From assembly GCA_016293495.1 (NCBI GenBank), contig JAEDED010000022.1:1-38539 (forward strand): DNA of 38,539 nucleotides, read 5' to 3'. Of the stretch, positions 1 through 8,019 are shown piece by piece. The notes below the pieces were generated by a model. That model made no database searches. It saw nothing but the letters and a program-made list of their open reading frames with translations, and was not told the DNA's origin. The position numbers and the translations under genes are program-made. Origin of the DNA: Treponema sp. (lineage in GTDB: Bacteria > Spirochaetota > Spirochaetia > Treponematales > Treponemataceae). The stretch's first letter is position 1. Each line of letters starts with the position of its first letter.

Positions 1-2
1 TT

Positions 3-107
3 GCAGAAAGCCTTTGCGAAGTTTCTGAAAAATTAAAAAGCCTTCAGCCTAAAGATGAAGTTACTGCCAGCAATGAAGTTCAGGGGAGCGTAAATTATGA
101 AAAATAA
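3..107 (+). CDS. C-terminal end of an unidentified protein (cut by window edge)
   Basis: An open frame runs in from the left edge and stops at TAA 105-107, encoding 34 residues that end in GSVNYEK. It overlaps the start of the next gene by 11 bases, which suggests translational coupling, and the next gene's ribosome binding site lies inside it. The piece is hydrophilic and helix-prone (EVSEKLKSLQ), a little like the tail of a chemotaxis receptor or signalling protein. It is too short to identify. Another frame also stays open for 11 codons but is less protein-like. Confidence 0.45.
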   Translation, partial: AESLCEVSEKLKSLQPKDEVTASNEVQGSVNYEK

Positions 108-1875
108 ACAAAAGACTTTATATGACAAATGTTATCAGGTATCCATTTTGCCAAATATGTTCTGCGCATTGATTCTTCTTTCGTATTCATTTTTAATAAT
201 CAATGTCGATATAAGAAAATACTGGGGATTTGCATTATTTGTAATCGCTATGATTTTGATTGCGCAGTTTGTTCTTTGCCCGATTACACACAGAATGTTC
301 ATCGGCAAACCGTCAAGACTGATTGAAGAAATGCAAAAGCGGGAATTTTCAGTTGAAGAGCGGACAAAACTTTTTCTTAGGCTTCACAAAATTCCGAAGT
401 ATGAAAGAATAAGTACGCTCATTTATTTTTTTATAAGCGCGAACCTTCTTTTCTGCGGATTTCATTTTCTTTTAAAAGTGAATTTGTACATAAGCCTTGC
501 CGCTTTGTTTGCATGTTATTTTGGAACTTACATCGCCGGGCTTCTTGGTTTTAATTATACAAAAAAAGTCTGTTCAAAATACGAAACGGAACTTGTCGGC
601 AAAGGTCTTGACAAGAAAATCCTCGATGAAAAAAAATGCTTTGGCGAACACTACGAAAAAACTTTTACGACTGCAGTAATAATTCCAATTATATTTTCCG
701 TAATCGTTTTTGTTCTTGTTTACGGCTGCTATTATTTTCATAATGAAATTTCTCCTGATGGAAACGGCTTTATTGCGTCACAGACATTTGGCATTACAAA
801 AGTTCAGCTTTCGCGCCTTATATTCACTTTGATTGTAAATTTAATTGTCTGCATTGCATCTGTTTATTCATTTTTGTCGCGAATTCTTGAATCGACAAAA
901 AAACTTCAGGCGGCAATGACTAACATCATCAACAACGATGTCTTTACGGTTGAACTTACACCGACAGATTACGACAACGAAGTTTCTTACAACATCGCGC
1001 TTGTAAATCGCGTCGTGCTTTTGTTCCGTTCCATTCTCGATGACATTCGCGGAATCGGAAACACGATGATTGAACCGATTGGCAAACTTTCTGAAATTTC
1101 AGAAAGCACGGCTTCGACGTCGCTTGAACAGTCAACAGGCGTAAAAGAAATTCTTGCAACGATGGAAGAAACTGACTCGCAGACACGCGGCATTGCAGAA
1201 CGTATCGCAGACGTTACTTCTGTTGCAGAGAGCACGGCAAAAAATGTAGAAACCGGTTTTAATACCCTTCAGCAGAACCTAGACAAGATGAACGAAATTA
1301 CTGACGCAAACGTTTCTACAATCAGCGGAATAAAAGAACTCGGCGACAAAATCGGAAGCATCTGGGACATCGTAAAAATCATCAACGACATCGCAGACCA
1401 AACGAGAATCATCGCATTCAACGCTGAACTTGAAGCTTCAAGCGCAGGTGAGTCTGGCAAAAATTTCCACATCGTCGCAAACGAAGTCCGCCGTCTTGCC
1501 GCAGGAATTACAAATTCCGTAAACCAGATAAAAGAGCGGATTACGGAAATCCAGCATTCTTCCGACAGCCTCATCATCACTTCTGAAAGCGGTACAGAAA
1601 AAATCAAAGAAGGTCTCGAACTTTCAGGCCTGCTAAAAGACAAGTTTGCCGAAATCCAGAAGTCGTCGGAAGTTACGGTTGAGTCTGCCGTTCAGATTAA
1701 AGAAATAATTTACCAGCAGTCCGCTGCCTTTGACCAGATTGTTTCTACTGTCCGCCAGATTGCCGCCGGAATCGAAAACTTCTCTACTTCGACAAACACA
1801 GAAAACGAAACGGCAATCAAACTTAAACTCGCCGCCACCAACCTCGAAAACCTGCATCAGATGATTGTCGAGTAG
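97..1875 (+). CDS. Methyl-accepting chemotaxis protein with six membrane segments and no periplasmic sensor domain
   Basis: A 592-residue chemoreceptor that would signal through CheW/CheA to the periplasmic flagella. The N-terminal half has about six hydrophobic segments (near residues 16-36, 42-62, 105-123, 130-150, 193-213 and 240-262) joined by short loops, so there is no large extracellular ligand domain. Sensing would be in the membrane, in cytoplasmic loops or through a partner. A short HAMP-like linker follows, then a long coiled coil with the signalling tip IADQTRIIAFNAELEASSAG. This deviates from the classical NLLALNAAIEAARAGE form but keeps the IVANEVRRLA segment. The start is supported by AGGGGAG at 82-88, 8 bases before the ATG. 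It probably sits in one transcript with the partial gene upstream and is followed by a strong terminator. The family is certain; the ligand is unknown. Confidence 0.93.
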   Translation: MKNKQKTLYDKCYQVSILPNMFCALILLSYSFLIINVDIRKYWGFALFVIAMILIAQFVLCPITHRMFIGKPSRLIEEMQKREFSVEERTKLFLRLHKIPKYERISTLIYFFISANLLFCGFHFLLKVNLYISLAALFACYFGTYIAGLLGFNYTKKVCSKYETELVGKGLDKKILDEKKCFGEHYEKTFTTAVIIPIIFSVIVFVLVYGCYYFHNEISPDGNGFIASQTFGITKVQLSRLIFTLIVNLIVCIASVYSFLSRILESTKKLQAAMTNIINNDVFTVELTPTDYDNEVSYNIALVNRVVLLFRSILDDIRGIGNTMIEPIGKLSEISESTASTSLEQSTGVKEILATMEETDSQTRGIAERIADVTSVAESTAKNVETGFNTLQQNLDKMNEITDANVSTISGIKELGDKIGSIWDIVKIINDIADQTRIIAFNAELEASSAGESGKNFHIVANEVRRLAAGITNSVNQIKERITEIQHSSDSLIITSESGTEKIKEGLELSGLLKDKFAEIQKSSEVTVESAVQIKEIIYQQSAAFDQIVSTVRQIAAGIENFSTSTNTENETAIKLKLAATNLENLHQMIVE

Positions 1876-1883
1876 AATACGTC

Positions 1884-1925
1884 AAGTCAGGGCACGCTTA
1901 CGCAAAAAGCCCTGACTTTTTTTTT
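1884..1925 (+). terminator. Rho-independent terminator after the chemoreceptor gene
   Basis: A perfect 10-bp stem (AAGTCAGGGC 1884-1893 with GCCCTGACTT 1909-1918) has a 15-nt loop and runs into nine T residues (1917-1925). It starts 9 bases after the chemoreceptor stop codon. Confidence 0.93.
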
Positions 1926-2127
1926 CTATTCAAAATAGCAAAAATAACCGCTGCAAACATGATAACTGCAACTTGGTATAAACTCACGTCCTCAGCATGA
2001 GATTTAAATGTGTGAAAACATAATCTTTGGGCTTAAGCTGCATTTTAATCCTGTTGTAGATAAGGCCGTGTGACTGGGTGAATAATATATTGATAAAATT
2101 AGGCTTTACTATTAAAATGGAGATTAT
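1898..2127 (-). pseudogene. Possible decayed C-terminal gene fragment (minus strand)
   Basis: Two minus-strand reading frames look like one broken protein end. From about 2127 to 1993 a frame without stops encodes a hydrophilic stretch (QSHGLIYNRIKMQLKPKDYV, then FTHLNLMLRT) and stops at TGA. In the next frame, about 2023 to 1898, a stretch reads AEDVSLYQVAVIMFAAVIFA and ends ILNRKKKSGLFA, like a final membrane segment with a basic tail. A one-base shift near 2000 would join them. The fragment has no visible start, overlaps the terminator and the promoter described next, and could be chance. Confidence 0.22.
2090..2118 (+). promoter_or_regulatory. Sigma70-type promoter for the YidC/phosphatase fusion gene
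   Basis: TTGATA (2090-2095), 17-bp spacer, TAAAAT (2113-2118). The predicted transcript would start near 2125 with a leader of about 32 nt. No strong Shine-Dalgarno sequence precedes the ATG at 2157 (only AAGAG). Confidence 0.5.
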
Positions 2128-2156
2128 TTAACTATATATAATAAGAGTTTTTTGTA

Positions 2157-4829
2157 ATGTTATATTGGATTATAATTTTACCTATTGAGGCCCTCGTTGG
2201 CTGGATTTTTGCATTTGTATTAAATAATATTCCTTCGGTTGGAGTTATCGGAGCTGTTGTTGGTGTCAGCATCGCCATCAACTTTTTAGCACTTCCTCTT
2301 TATAACATTGCAGATTCCCTTCAGGAAAAAGAACGTAAAATTGCAAAATCTCTTGAAAGCCGCGTAAAGCGGATTAAGAAAGCTTTTAAAGGCGATGAAC
2401 AGTTTATGATGCTTCAGACTTATTACAAGCAGAATAACTATCATCCGCTTTACGTTCTTAGAAGTTCACTTTCAATTCTTATCGAAATTCCTTTCTTTAT
2501 TGCCGCTTATCATTTTTTAAGCAATAACGAAACTTTGCGCGGTGCTTCGTGGTGGATTTTTGATAACCTTGGAGCACCGGATACTTTTCTTACAATCGGT
2601 GGCGTTACAATTCATGTGCTCCCGATTCTGATGACCCTCATTAACTTCGTAAGCGGTGCGATTTACTGTAAGGATGCTCCGTCGCGCGAAAAGATTCAGC
2701 TTTATGGAATTGCCGCATTATTCCTCATTCTTCTTTACAATTCGCCAAGCGGTCTTGTTATTTATTGGATTCTTAATAATCTTTTCTCACTTTTGAAAAA
2801 TATCGTGATGAAGTCGAAGAATCCGGGATTTGTTACTCAGGTTGCCTGCAGTATCTGTCTTGTTCCTTTTACTTTGTACTTTCTTATTCATGGGGGAATG
2901 GGCTTTTGGACAATGGTTTTCTTTATTGTCCTTACGCTCTGTGTAATTTTTCTTCCGTTCCTCAAAGGTCCTTTCAATCTATTTATGAACAAGATCGGAT
3001 ACGACAAGCTTTCTGAGGAAGAGGCAAAAATCAGAGTAAAGAAGCAGTTTCCGATGTTCCTTTTCTCATGCCTCGGTCTTGCTCTGCTTGCGGGTTTTGT
3101 ACTTCCTTCAAGTACAATTGCTTCAAGTCCGATTGAGTTTTCTTATCTTGGAACTACCGGCTGTCCTACAGCTTATGTATGGTCTTCACTTTATTTCTTT
3201 TTGGGAATGTTCGTGTTCTGGCCAGTTGTCATTTACAAAATGTTTAATGTCAACGTAAAAAGATGGCTTTGTCCTTCTTTCTTTATGCTGTTCATTATTT
3301 CTCTTTTGAACGCATTTGTATTTAAATCTAACTATGGCGAAATCAATGCCGTATTTGAAATGAGGGATTATTCAACTCTCATGAATACCGGAAGATTCCT
3401 TGCGATTTTTCCTTTTGTTGTTTTCGTTCTTATTTTCGTGTTATTCAGATTTATCCGCTATAAAAAAGCTGAACATATTGTAACCGGTATGCTTGCTTCA
3501 ATCTGTGTTGCAGCCTGTGTTTTCTCGTTCTATCAGATAAACAAAATCAAATCTGTATTCAATGAACTTGAGGCAAACAAAGATTCAAATCCTGTTATTG
3601 CTTCAGAAGATGAAAATATCGTAAAACCTGTTTACCATTTGAGCAAAACCGGAAAGAACGTTTTTGTTCTCTTCCTTGATCGCGGAATGGGAATGATTAC
3701 ATCAGATATTTTTAACGATCATCCGGACATTAAAAAACAGTTTGACGGTTTTGTTGATTATAGAAATGCAGTCAGTTTCTCTGACTACACTGTTGCAGGG
3801 GCTCCTCCAATGATGGGTGGATATGAATATTCCCAGCACAACATCAACAGCAGAAACAAGGAACTTCTCAAGGACAAGCATAATGAATCAATCCTCGTAA
3901 TGCCAAAGCTTTTTGCTGATGCAGGTTTTGCCTCAACTGTTTCTGATCCGCCATGGTGTAACTACCACTGGAGCGGCGACCTTTCAATCTTTGATGCTTA
4001 CCCTGAAATTAATGTCCTTGAAGTAGAAGGAAAACACAAGGATAAATTCCTTCATGAAAAGAATATCAAAATCTCAGATGCTCAGGACGAAATCTGTAAA
4101 GCCGGCGCTGTTACATTCTCGATGATTCAGATTGTGTTCCCTGTGTTCAGACGTCTGTTCTACTTTAACAGCCTTGATGACAGCTTCTATTCTCAGCTTT
4201 CATCGCTTTATTACATGAACCAGCTTACGGACTTTACTTCAGAAAAGAGTACCTTTCACTTTGTCGAAAATGAAACAACTCACGAAGTTTATATTTCTCT
4301 GAATGATGATTACGAAACTCCTGCAGAATTCCAGATAAAGGATTTTACAGTTCAGACTTTTCATGCAAATATTGCAGCGCTCAAACAGATCGGAAAATGG
4401 CTTGATTACCTCAGGGCAAATGACTGTTACGATAATACAAGAATCATTATCGTTTCTGATCACGGCCGCGGCATTAAATATCCTGCGTGCAACGAGCATG
4501 TTTCGTGGTATCAGGTACTCTTGCTTTACAAAGATTTTAATTCAAATGAACCGCTTAAAGAAGATTACAGTTTTATGACAAATGCAGATACTATATTCCT
4601 TGCAAAAGACGGTATTGAAGAAGTGTCAGATGTTAATCCTTTTACCGGAAAGAAGTTTGAAACAGATAAAGAGAACGGGATCGACATTTATCACTGTAAC
4701 GTATGGAATGCCGAAAATCTTCGTTCTGCTTATACTCTGGATCTTGATGATGAAAAAGGATGGCATGTTTCATCTGACATCAGATATGACAAAAACTGGA
4801 TTCCAATGAAAGAGTACAAAAAGAAATAA
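2157..4829 (+). CDS. YidC/Oxa1-fold membrane domain fused to an extracytoplasmic alkaline-phosphatase/sulfatase-fold domain
   Basis: 890 residues in two parts. Residues 1 to about 225 read like the conserved core of YidC/Oxa1 insertases: NYHPLYVLRSSLSILIEIPF, then FIAAYHFLS, an NLGAPD segment, LPILMT and SPSGLVIYWILNN. The position of the usual conserved Arg of the YidC groove (before the xxPL motif of the second core helix) appears to be Asn42. About seven more membrane segments follow to residue 470. Residues 485 to about 880 form a phosphoethanolamine/phosphoglycerol-transferase-like domain with apparently intact metal and nucleophile positions: Asp508 (LFLDRG), Thr545 (SDYTVAGAPP), Asp768-His769 (VSDHG) and His781. 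This suggests a membrane-anchored phosphotransferase acting outside the inner membrane, not a housekeeping insertase. Its stop is 2 bp from the stop of the convergent operon encoding nucleotide-activation and glycerophosphotransferase-like enzymes. The fold calls are firm; the substrate is inferred. Confidence 0.85.
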   Translation: MLYWIIILPIEALVGWIFAFVLNNIPSVGVIGAVVGVSIAINFLALPLYNIADSLQEKERKIAKSLESRVKRIKKAFKGDEQFMMLQTYYKQNNYHPLYVLRSSLSILIEIPFFIAAYHFLSNNETLRGASWWIFDNLGAPDTFLTIGGVTIHVLPILMTLINFVSGAIYCKDAPSREKIQLYGIAALFLILLYNSPSGLVIYWILNNLFSLLKNIVMKSKNPGFVTQVACSICLVPFTLYFLIHGGMGFWTMVFFIVLTLCVIFLPFLKGPFNLFMNKIGYDKLSEEEAKIRVKKQFPMFLFSCLGLALLAGFVLPSSTIASSPIEFSYLGTTGCPTAYVWSSLYFFLGMFVFWPVVIYKMFNVNVKRWLCPSFFMLFIISLLNAFVFKSNYGEINAVFEMRDYSTLMNTGRFLAIFPFVVFVLIFVLFRFIRYKKAEHIVTGMLASICVAACVFSFYQINKIKSVFNELEANKDSNPVIASEDENIVKPVYHLSKTGKNVFVLFLDRGMGMITSDIFNDHPDIKKQFDGFVDYRNAVSFSDYTVAGAPPMMGGYEYSQHNINSRNKELLKDKHNESILVMPKLFADAGFASTVSDPPWCNYHWSGDLSIFDAYPEINVLEVEGKHKDKFLHEKNIKISDAQDEICKAGAVTFSMIQIVFPVFRRLFYFNSLDDSFYSQLSSLYYMNQLTDFTSEKSTFHFVENETTHEVYISLNDDYETPAEFQIKDFTVQTFHANIAALKQIGKWLDYLRANDCYDNTRIIIVSDHGRGIKYPACNEHVSWYQVLLLYKDFNSNEPLKEDYSFMTNADTIFLAKDGIEEVSDVNPFTGKKFETDKENGIDIYHCNVWNAENLRSAYTLDLDDEKGWHVSSDIRYDKNWIPMKEYKKK

Positions 4830-4831
4830 AT

Positions 4832-6661
4832 TTATTTTATAACCTCTTTGAGTGTTGCAACAAGAAGGTCGTTGTCCTTTGTGTCGCGAACTGCAAGTCT
4901 GATGTAAACCGGTTCGTCAAAACATTTCTTTCCTGTCAGGTCTTTGATGTAAATGTTTGATTTTTCAAGAAGTTCAACTGCAAGCTTGTCAGAGCGGTTG
5001 TTGCCTTCAAGTTTACACAATACAAAGTTTGCCTGGCTTGGGAATACTTTAAGATTCTTAATCTTAGAAAGTTCCTTAATAAAGCGTGCTCTTTCTTCTG
5101 CAATCAAATCACATGCTGCAAGATATGTCTTGTTATATTTTTCATAAATCTGAAGGAAGTATTCACCGAACGAGTTGATGTTCCAGATTGCGTTTGTCTT
5201 TTTGATGAGCTTGATGTAATCAGCATTTGAAGAGGCAAGCACGCCGAGTCTGAGACCTGGAACGCCATAACTTTTACTGATTGATTTTACAACAATAAGG
5301 TTAGGGAACTGTTCAATTACATCCTGGTCTAAAAGTGTATAACGGCGTTTCTTTTCTGCAAAATCAATGAACGATTCGTCAAAGATGAGTTTGCAATCCA
5401 GTGCCTTTAATTCTTTTAAAAGAGAAATAAGTTCTGCTTTAGGAATAAAGTTTCCTGAAGGATTGTCAGGGTTAATCAAAAGTACTGTGTTGACTTTTTC
5501 TGCCTTTACGACTTTGAGAATGTCCTTTGCTGTATATGCAAAAGTTTTCGGGTTTGTATTTACAGGAACGATCTGGCAGTTTGTAAAGCGTTCTGGATAT
5601 TCATTGAATGTAGGGTAAGGAACTGCAACTTTGCCTGTAAGTTTTTCGCCGAGTGAAGAAATTAATTCTGCTGCACCGTTTCCGACAACGATGTTTTCTG
5701 GGAGGATATTGAAAATCTTTCCGGCAAGGAGACTCATCTGAGCAGCACCTGACGGATATTGTGTCAAAAGTGTGTGGAAGTTTGCTTCAAGTTCCTCAAC
5801 CATTTTCTGTGGCGGAAAGTATGGATTTACAAGGTAACAGTAATCTTTAAGCTGTGGGAATCTCCAGTAACCGCCGAAGCGATGCTGTAAAAGCTTGAGC
5901 TTTTCTTTTCCCTTGGCAAATCTGTTTTCTGCAATTGCAAGGTCTGCTGGATCGTCAATTTCGTACCAGTCTTCACCTGATACTGGAAGACCTTTTAATG
6001 TAGAAGAAGAAAGGAATGAAAGTACTTTCAAAACCTGTTCGTAATATTCGTTTTTACCGAAAGCCTTCTGATATGCTTCAAGGAATGGCACGTAATAGTT
6101 TACTGAGAATTCTTTTGAGAACTTGTAAATATTTACAGTCTTGTAATAATCTTCTGTTTCAAACCAGTTGAAGTGTGCTTTGTCGAGAATGCCTGTGATG
6201 TTGTTGTTTTCATCGAGGAGCGTACAGGTTCCATCCATCCAGCTTTCGAAGTGGCTTACAACTGCAAGGTTAGGATCTTTTGATTTGATGAGTTTACTGA
6301 TGATTTCTGGTTTGAAAATCAAATCGCTTTCAAGAAGGATTGTATCGTCTTCGCACAGCTTGTCTTTTGCCATGTAAAGGGAATAAATATTGTTTGTCTT
6401 GTCGTAAACTTTGTTGTCAATAAATTCAATTTTCATTCCCTTAAGATTTGATTCATTGAATTTGGAATTAATAAAGTCGATGAGAACTTGACTTTTGTAA
6501 CCGACAACAATAATCATTTTCTTGATATTGTTTTTTACAAGTGCTTCAATTGCATATTCGATAAGAGTTTTTCCATTTACTGGAACCATACATTTTGTTG
6601 CATCTTTTGTGTAACGTCCAAGTCTTTTGCCCATTCCGGCAGCTAACATTAATGCCTGCAT
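4832..6661 (-). CDS. Fusion of a LicC/PntC-like cytidylyltransferase and a CobD/HisC-like PLP enzyme
   Basis: 609 residues. Residues 1 to about 245 are a nucleotidyltransferase: LAAGMGKRLGRYT and TKCMVPVNGKTLI near the N-terminus, ESDL at 111-114 as a metal-binding Asp, and DWYEIDDPADLAIAE at 231-245, which resembles enzymes making CDP-choline or CDP-aminoethylphosphonate. Residues 275-609 are a fold-type-I PLP enzyme: NPDNPSG 397-403, Asp428 in IFDESFIDF, PLP Lys463 in SISKSYGVPGLR, and Arg588. The DESFIDF form recalls CobD-type phospho-amino-acid decarboxylases as much as HisC aminotransferases. An attractive but unproved reading is phosphoserine decarboxylation followed by CTP activation to CDP-ethanolamine. 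A PntC-aminotransferase fusion is known from T. denticola phosphonate synthesis, but no pepM or ppd lies in this window. The start codon directly abuts the stop of the upstream gene (TAAATG), with GGAG 9 bases before it. Confidence 0.87.
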   Translation of the reverse strand: MQALMLAAGMGKRLGRYTKDATKCMVPVNGKTLIEYAIEALVKNNIKKMIIVVGYKSQVLIDFINSKFNESNLKGMKIEFIDNKVYDKTNNIYSLYMAKDKLCEDDTILLESDLIFKPEIISKLIKSKDPNLAVVSHFESWMDGTCTLLDENNNITGILDKAHFNWFETEDYYKTVNIYKFSKEFSVNYYVPFLEAYQKAFGKNEYYEQVLKVLSFLSSSTLKGLPVSGEDWYEIDDPADLAIAENRFAKGKEKLKLLQHRFGGYWRFPQLKDYCYLVNPYFPPQKMVEELEANFHTLLTQYPSGAAQMSLLAGKIFNILPENIVVGNGAAELISSLGEKLTGKVAVPYPTFNEYPERFTNCQIVPVNTNPKTFAYTAKDILKVVKAEKVNTVLLINPDNPSGNFIPKAELISLLKELKALDCKLIFDESFIDFAEKKRRYTLLDQDVIEQFPNLIVVKSISKSYGVPGLRLGVLASSNADYIKLIKKTNAIWNINSFGEYFLQIYEKYNKTYLAACDLIAEERARFIKELSKIKNLKVFPSQANFVLCKLEGNNRSDKLAVELLEKSNIYIKDLTGKKCFDEPVYIRLAVRDTKDNDLLVATLKEVIK

Positions 6662-7888
6662 TTATTTGTTCTCCAAACTTTTTGATGTTAAATAATCTAC
6701 TACACGGACTGCGCTTTCACCTGTGTATCTCCATGCTTCTGCTGTTACTTCTTTACGGCCTGCTTCAAGTTCTTTACTTGTAAGTGCGCTGTCAATTACT
6801 GTTTTAAGGTTGTCAAAATCTTTTTCTTCGAGTCTTACGCCAATTTTTGGAAGAACACGGAGAGACCAGATTTTTTCATCAAGCCAGTCTGCATCATAAG
6901 GAAGTGTATCAAATTCTGTATCAGCATAAATCAAAGGCTTGTTAAAGATAAGGGAATAATCGTAAATAACACCTGAGAAGTCAGAAATCATAAGGTCTGC
7001 CTTGTTAAGGATGTTAAAGTTGTCGTTATCAAAGTTCCACTGAATGTCAGGATAAGAAGCTTTAAGGTCATCAAGCATTGCTTTTTCGGATGTGATTGAC
7101 TGCGGGTGAGGGCGTACAACAATTTCGTAGCCAGTCTTGATGAGCGCGTCGATAAATTTTTTGCCGAACTTAGAAAGGATTCCGTTTTTGCCCCAGCTTG
7201 GTGCAAGAAGAATAACAGGCTTTTCGTTTTTGCCCTGCGCTTCAAGTTTGTCTTTTCTTGCCTTCATTGAATCAAGGTAAGTTGATCCGACGCATACAAC
7301 TTCTTTTGCTTTAAGTTTGCGCATTTCTTCAAGTTTGCGGATTACTTTTTCTTGATGGTCGCCGCTTGTTAAGAAGGCATCATAGTAGTCAGTACCGAAC
7401 ATTCTGTAAGTTGCAGGAACATCGTCGATAGAGTGAGGAATGTGTACGTAATAATTTACGTTGCGACTTCGCTTCCACTGGTAAACGTTAAGACCAGGTG
7501 TTGTTGCAAGAAGAATGTCGGCATTAAGAAAGTTGAGTTTTGCAAAACCTTTGTTTCCTTCGCCGATAAATTCCCCTTTAACAAATTCGTAACCTGCAGT
7601 CAAAACAGGGTCGTCACTGCTTGAAGTGTAATATACTAAAGGAATTTTTCTTTTTTCAAATTCATCACAAATCGGCTTAAAGACATTCCAGTAACGCTTG
7701 TGGTCGCTGTAAATTACAAAAGGAATTTTCTGTGCCGAATTTGTATTTTTAGAATCTTTACCGCCAGAAAAAACAAATTTAAGTTTTAAGAAAAGGGCTT
7801 TTGCTCCGAAAATTCCAGCTGCTGCAAGACCGATAAGGATAGAAAAGAGCATGCTTCCCGTACCCGGGTCGATGTAAAGAAAAGTCAT
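6662..7888 (-). CDS. CDP-glycerol glycerophosphotransferase-family (TagB/TagF-like) membrane-associated protein
   Basis: 408 residues. The N-terminus has an amphipathic or membrane segment beginning FLYIDPGTGSML and continuing to about residue 37, then a charged linker. The remainder resembles teichoic-acid polymerases of the TagB/TagF family: YYVHIPHSIDDVP in the middle, VILLAPSWGKNG and YEIVVRPHPQS as the Rossmann-like C-terminal domain, and NKADLMISDFSGVIYDYSLI as the donor-binding DxxISDxSG..D motif. Family members transfer alditol phosphate from a CDP-alditol. In a diderm spirochaete without classical teichoic acid the product could be a glycolipid or lipooligosaccharide decoration. It is the first gene of a two-gene operon with the nucleotidyltransferase/PLP fusion. 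The start is supported by AGAGG, 8 bases upstream. Substrate unknown. Confidence 0.83.
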   Translation of the reverse strand: MTFLYIDPGTGSMLFSILIGLAAAGIFGAKALFLKLKFVFSGGKDSKNTNSAQKIPFVIYSDHKRYWNVFKPICDEFEKRKIPLVYYTSSSDDPVLTAGYEFVKGEFIGEGNKGFAKLNFLNADILLATTPGLNVYQWKRSRNVNYYVHIPHSIDDVPATYRMFGTDYYDAFLTSGDHQEKVIRKLEEMRKLKAKEVVCVGSTYLDSMKARKDKLEAQGKNEKPVILLAPSWGKNGILSKFGKKFIDALIKTGYEIVVRPHPQSITSEKAMLDDLKASYPDIQWNFDNDNFNILNKADLMISDFSGVIYDYSLIFNKPLIYADTEFDTLPYDADWLDEKIWSLRVLPKIGVRLEEKDFDNLKTVIDSALTSKELEAGRKEVTAEAWRYTGESAVRVVDYLTSKSLENK

Positions 7889-7896
7889 TAAATAAA

Positions 7897-7948
7897 CCTC
7901 TATATATAGAATACAAATATTATATCACATCAATATATAGAGGTGCAA
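7897..7948 (-). promoter_or_regulatory. Promoter of the TagF-like operon flanked by an inverted repeat
   Basis: On the minus strand TTGCAC (7948-7943), 18-bp spacer, TATAAT (7924-7919), with a predicted start near 7912. The region is bracketed by an 11-bp inverted repeat, CCTCTATATAT at 7897-7907 and ATATATAGAGG at 7933-7943, covering the spacer edge and the ribosome binding site. This could be an operator or a leader hairpin that includes the Shine-Dalgarno AGAGG. Confidence 0.5.
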
Positions 7949-7951
7949 TTA

Positions 7952-8003
7952 CTAATTTATGACCAGCAAGGCAGTAACTAATTTGTAGCCAGCAAGGCAG
8001 TAA
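7952..8003. repeat. Two tandem 26-bp repeats
   Basis: Two adjacent 26-bp units (7952-7977 and 7978-8003) differ at only three central positions (ATGA versus GTAG); each ends CCAGCAAGGCAGTAA. They lie between the end of the OmpA-domain gene and the promoter of the TagF-like operon, upstream of the -35 box. Two copies could be a protein-binding site or a slippage duplication. Confidence 0.85.
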
Positions 8004-8019
8004 ATACCGGGTGAGGCTT

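Noticed and set aside
4832..6661. A phosphonate biosynthesis cluster
   Set aside because: Only the PntC-like fusion is present; no PEP mutase or phosphonopyruvate decarboxylase gene lies in the window.
7952..8003. Direct repeats considered as a CRISPR fragment
   Set aside because: Only two abutting units with no spacer between them and no cas genes nearby.
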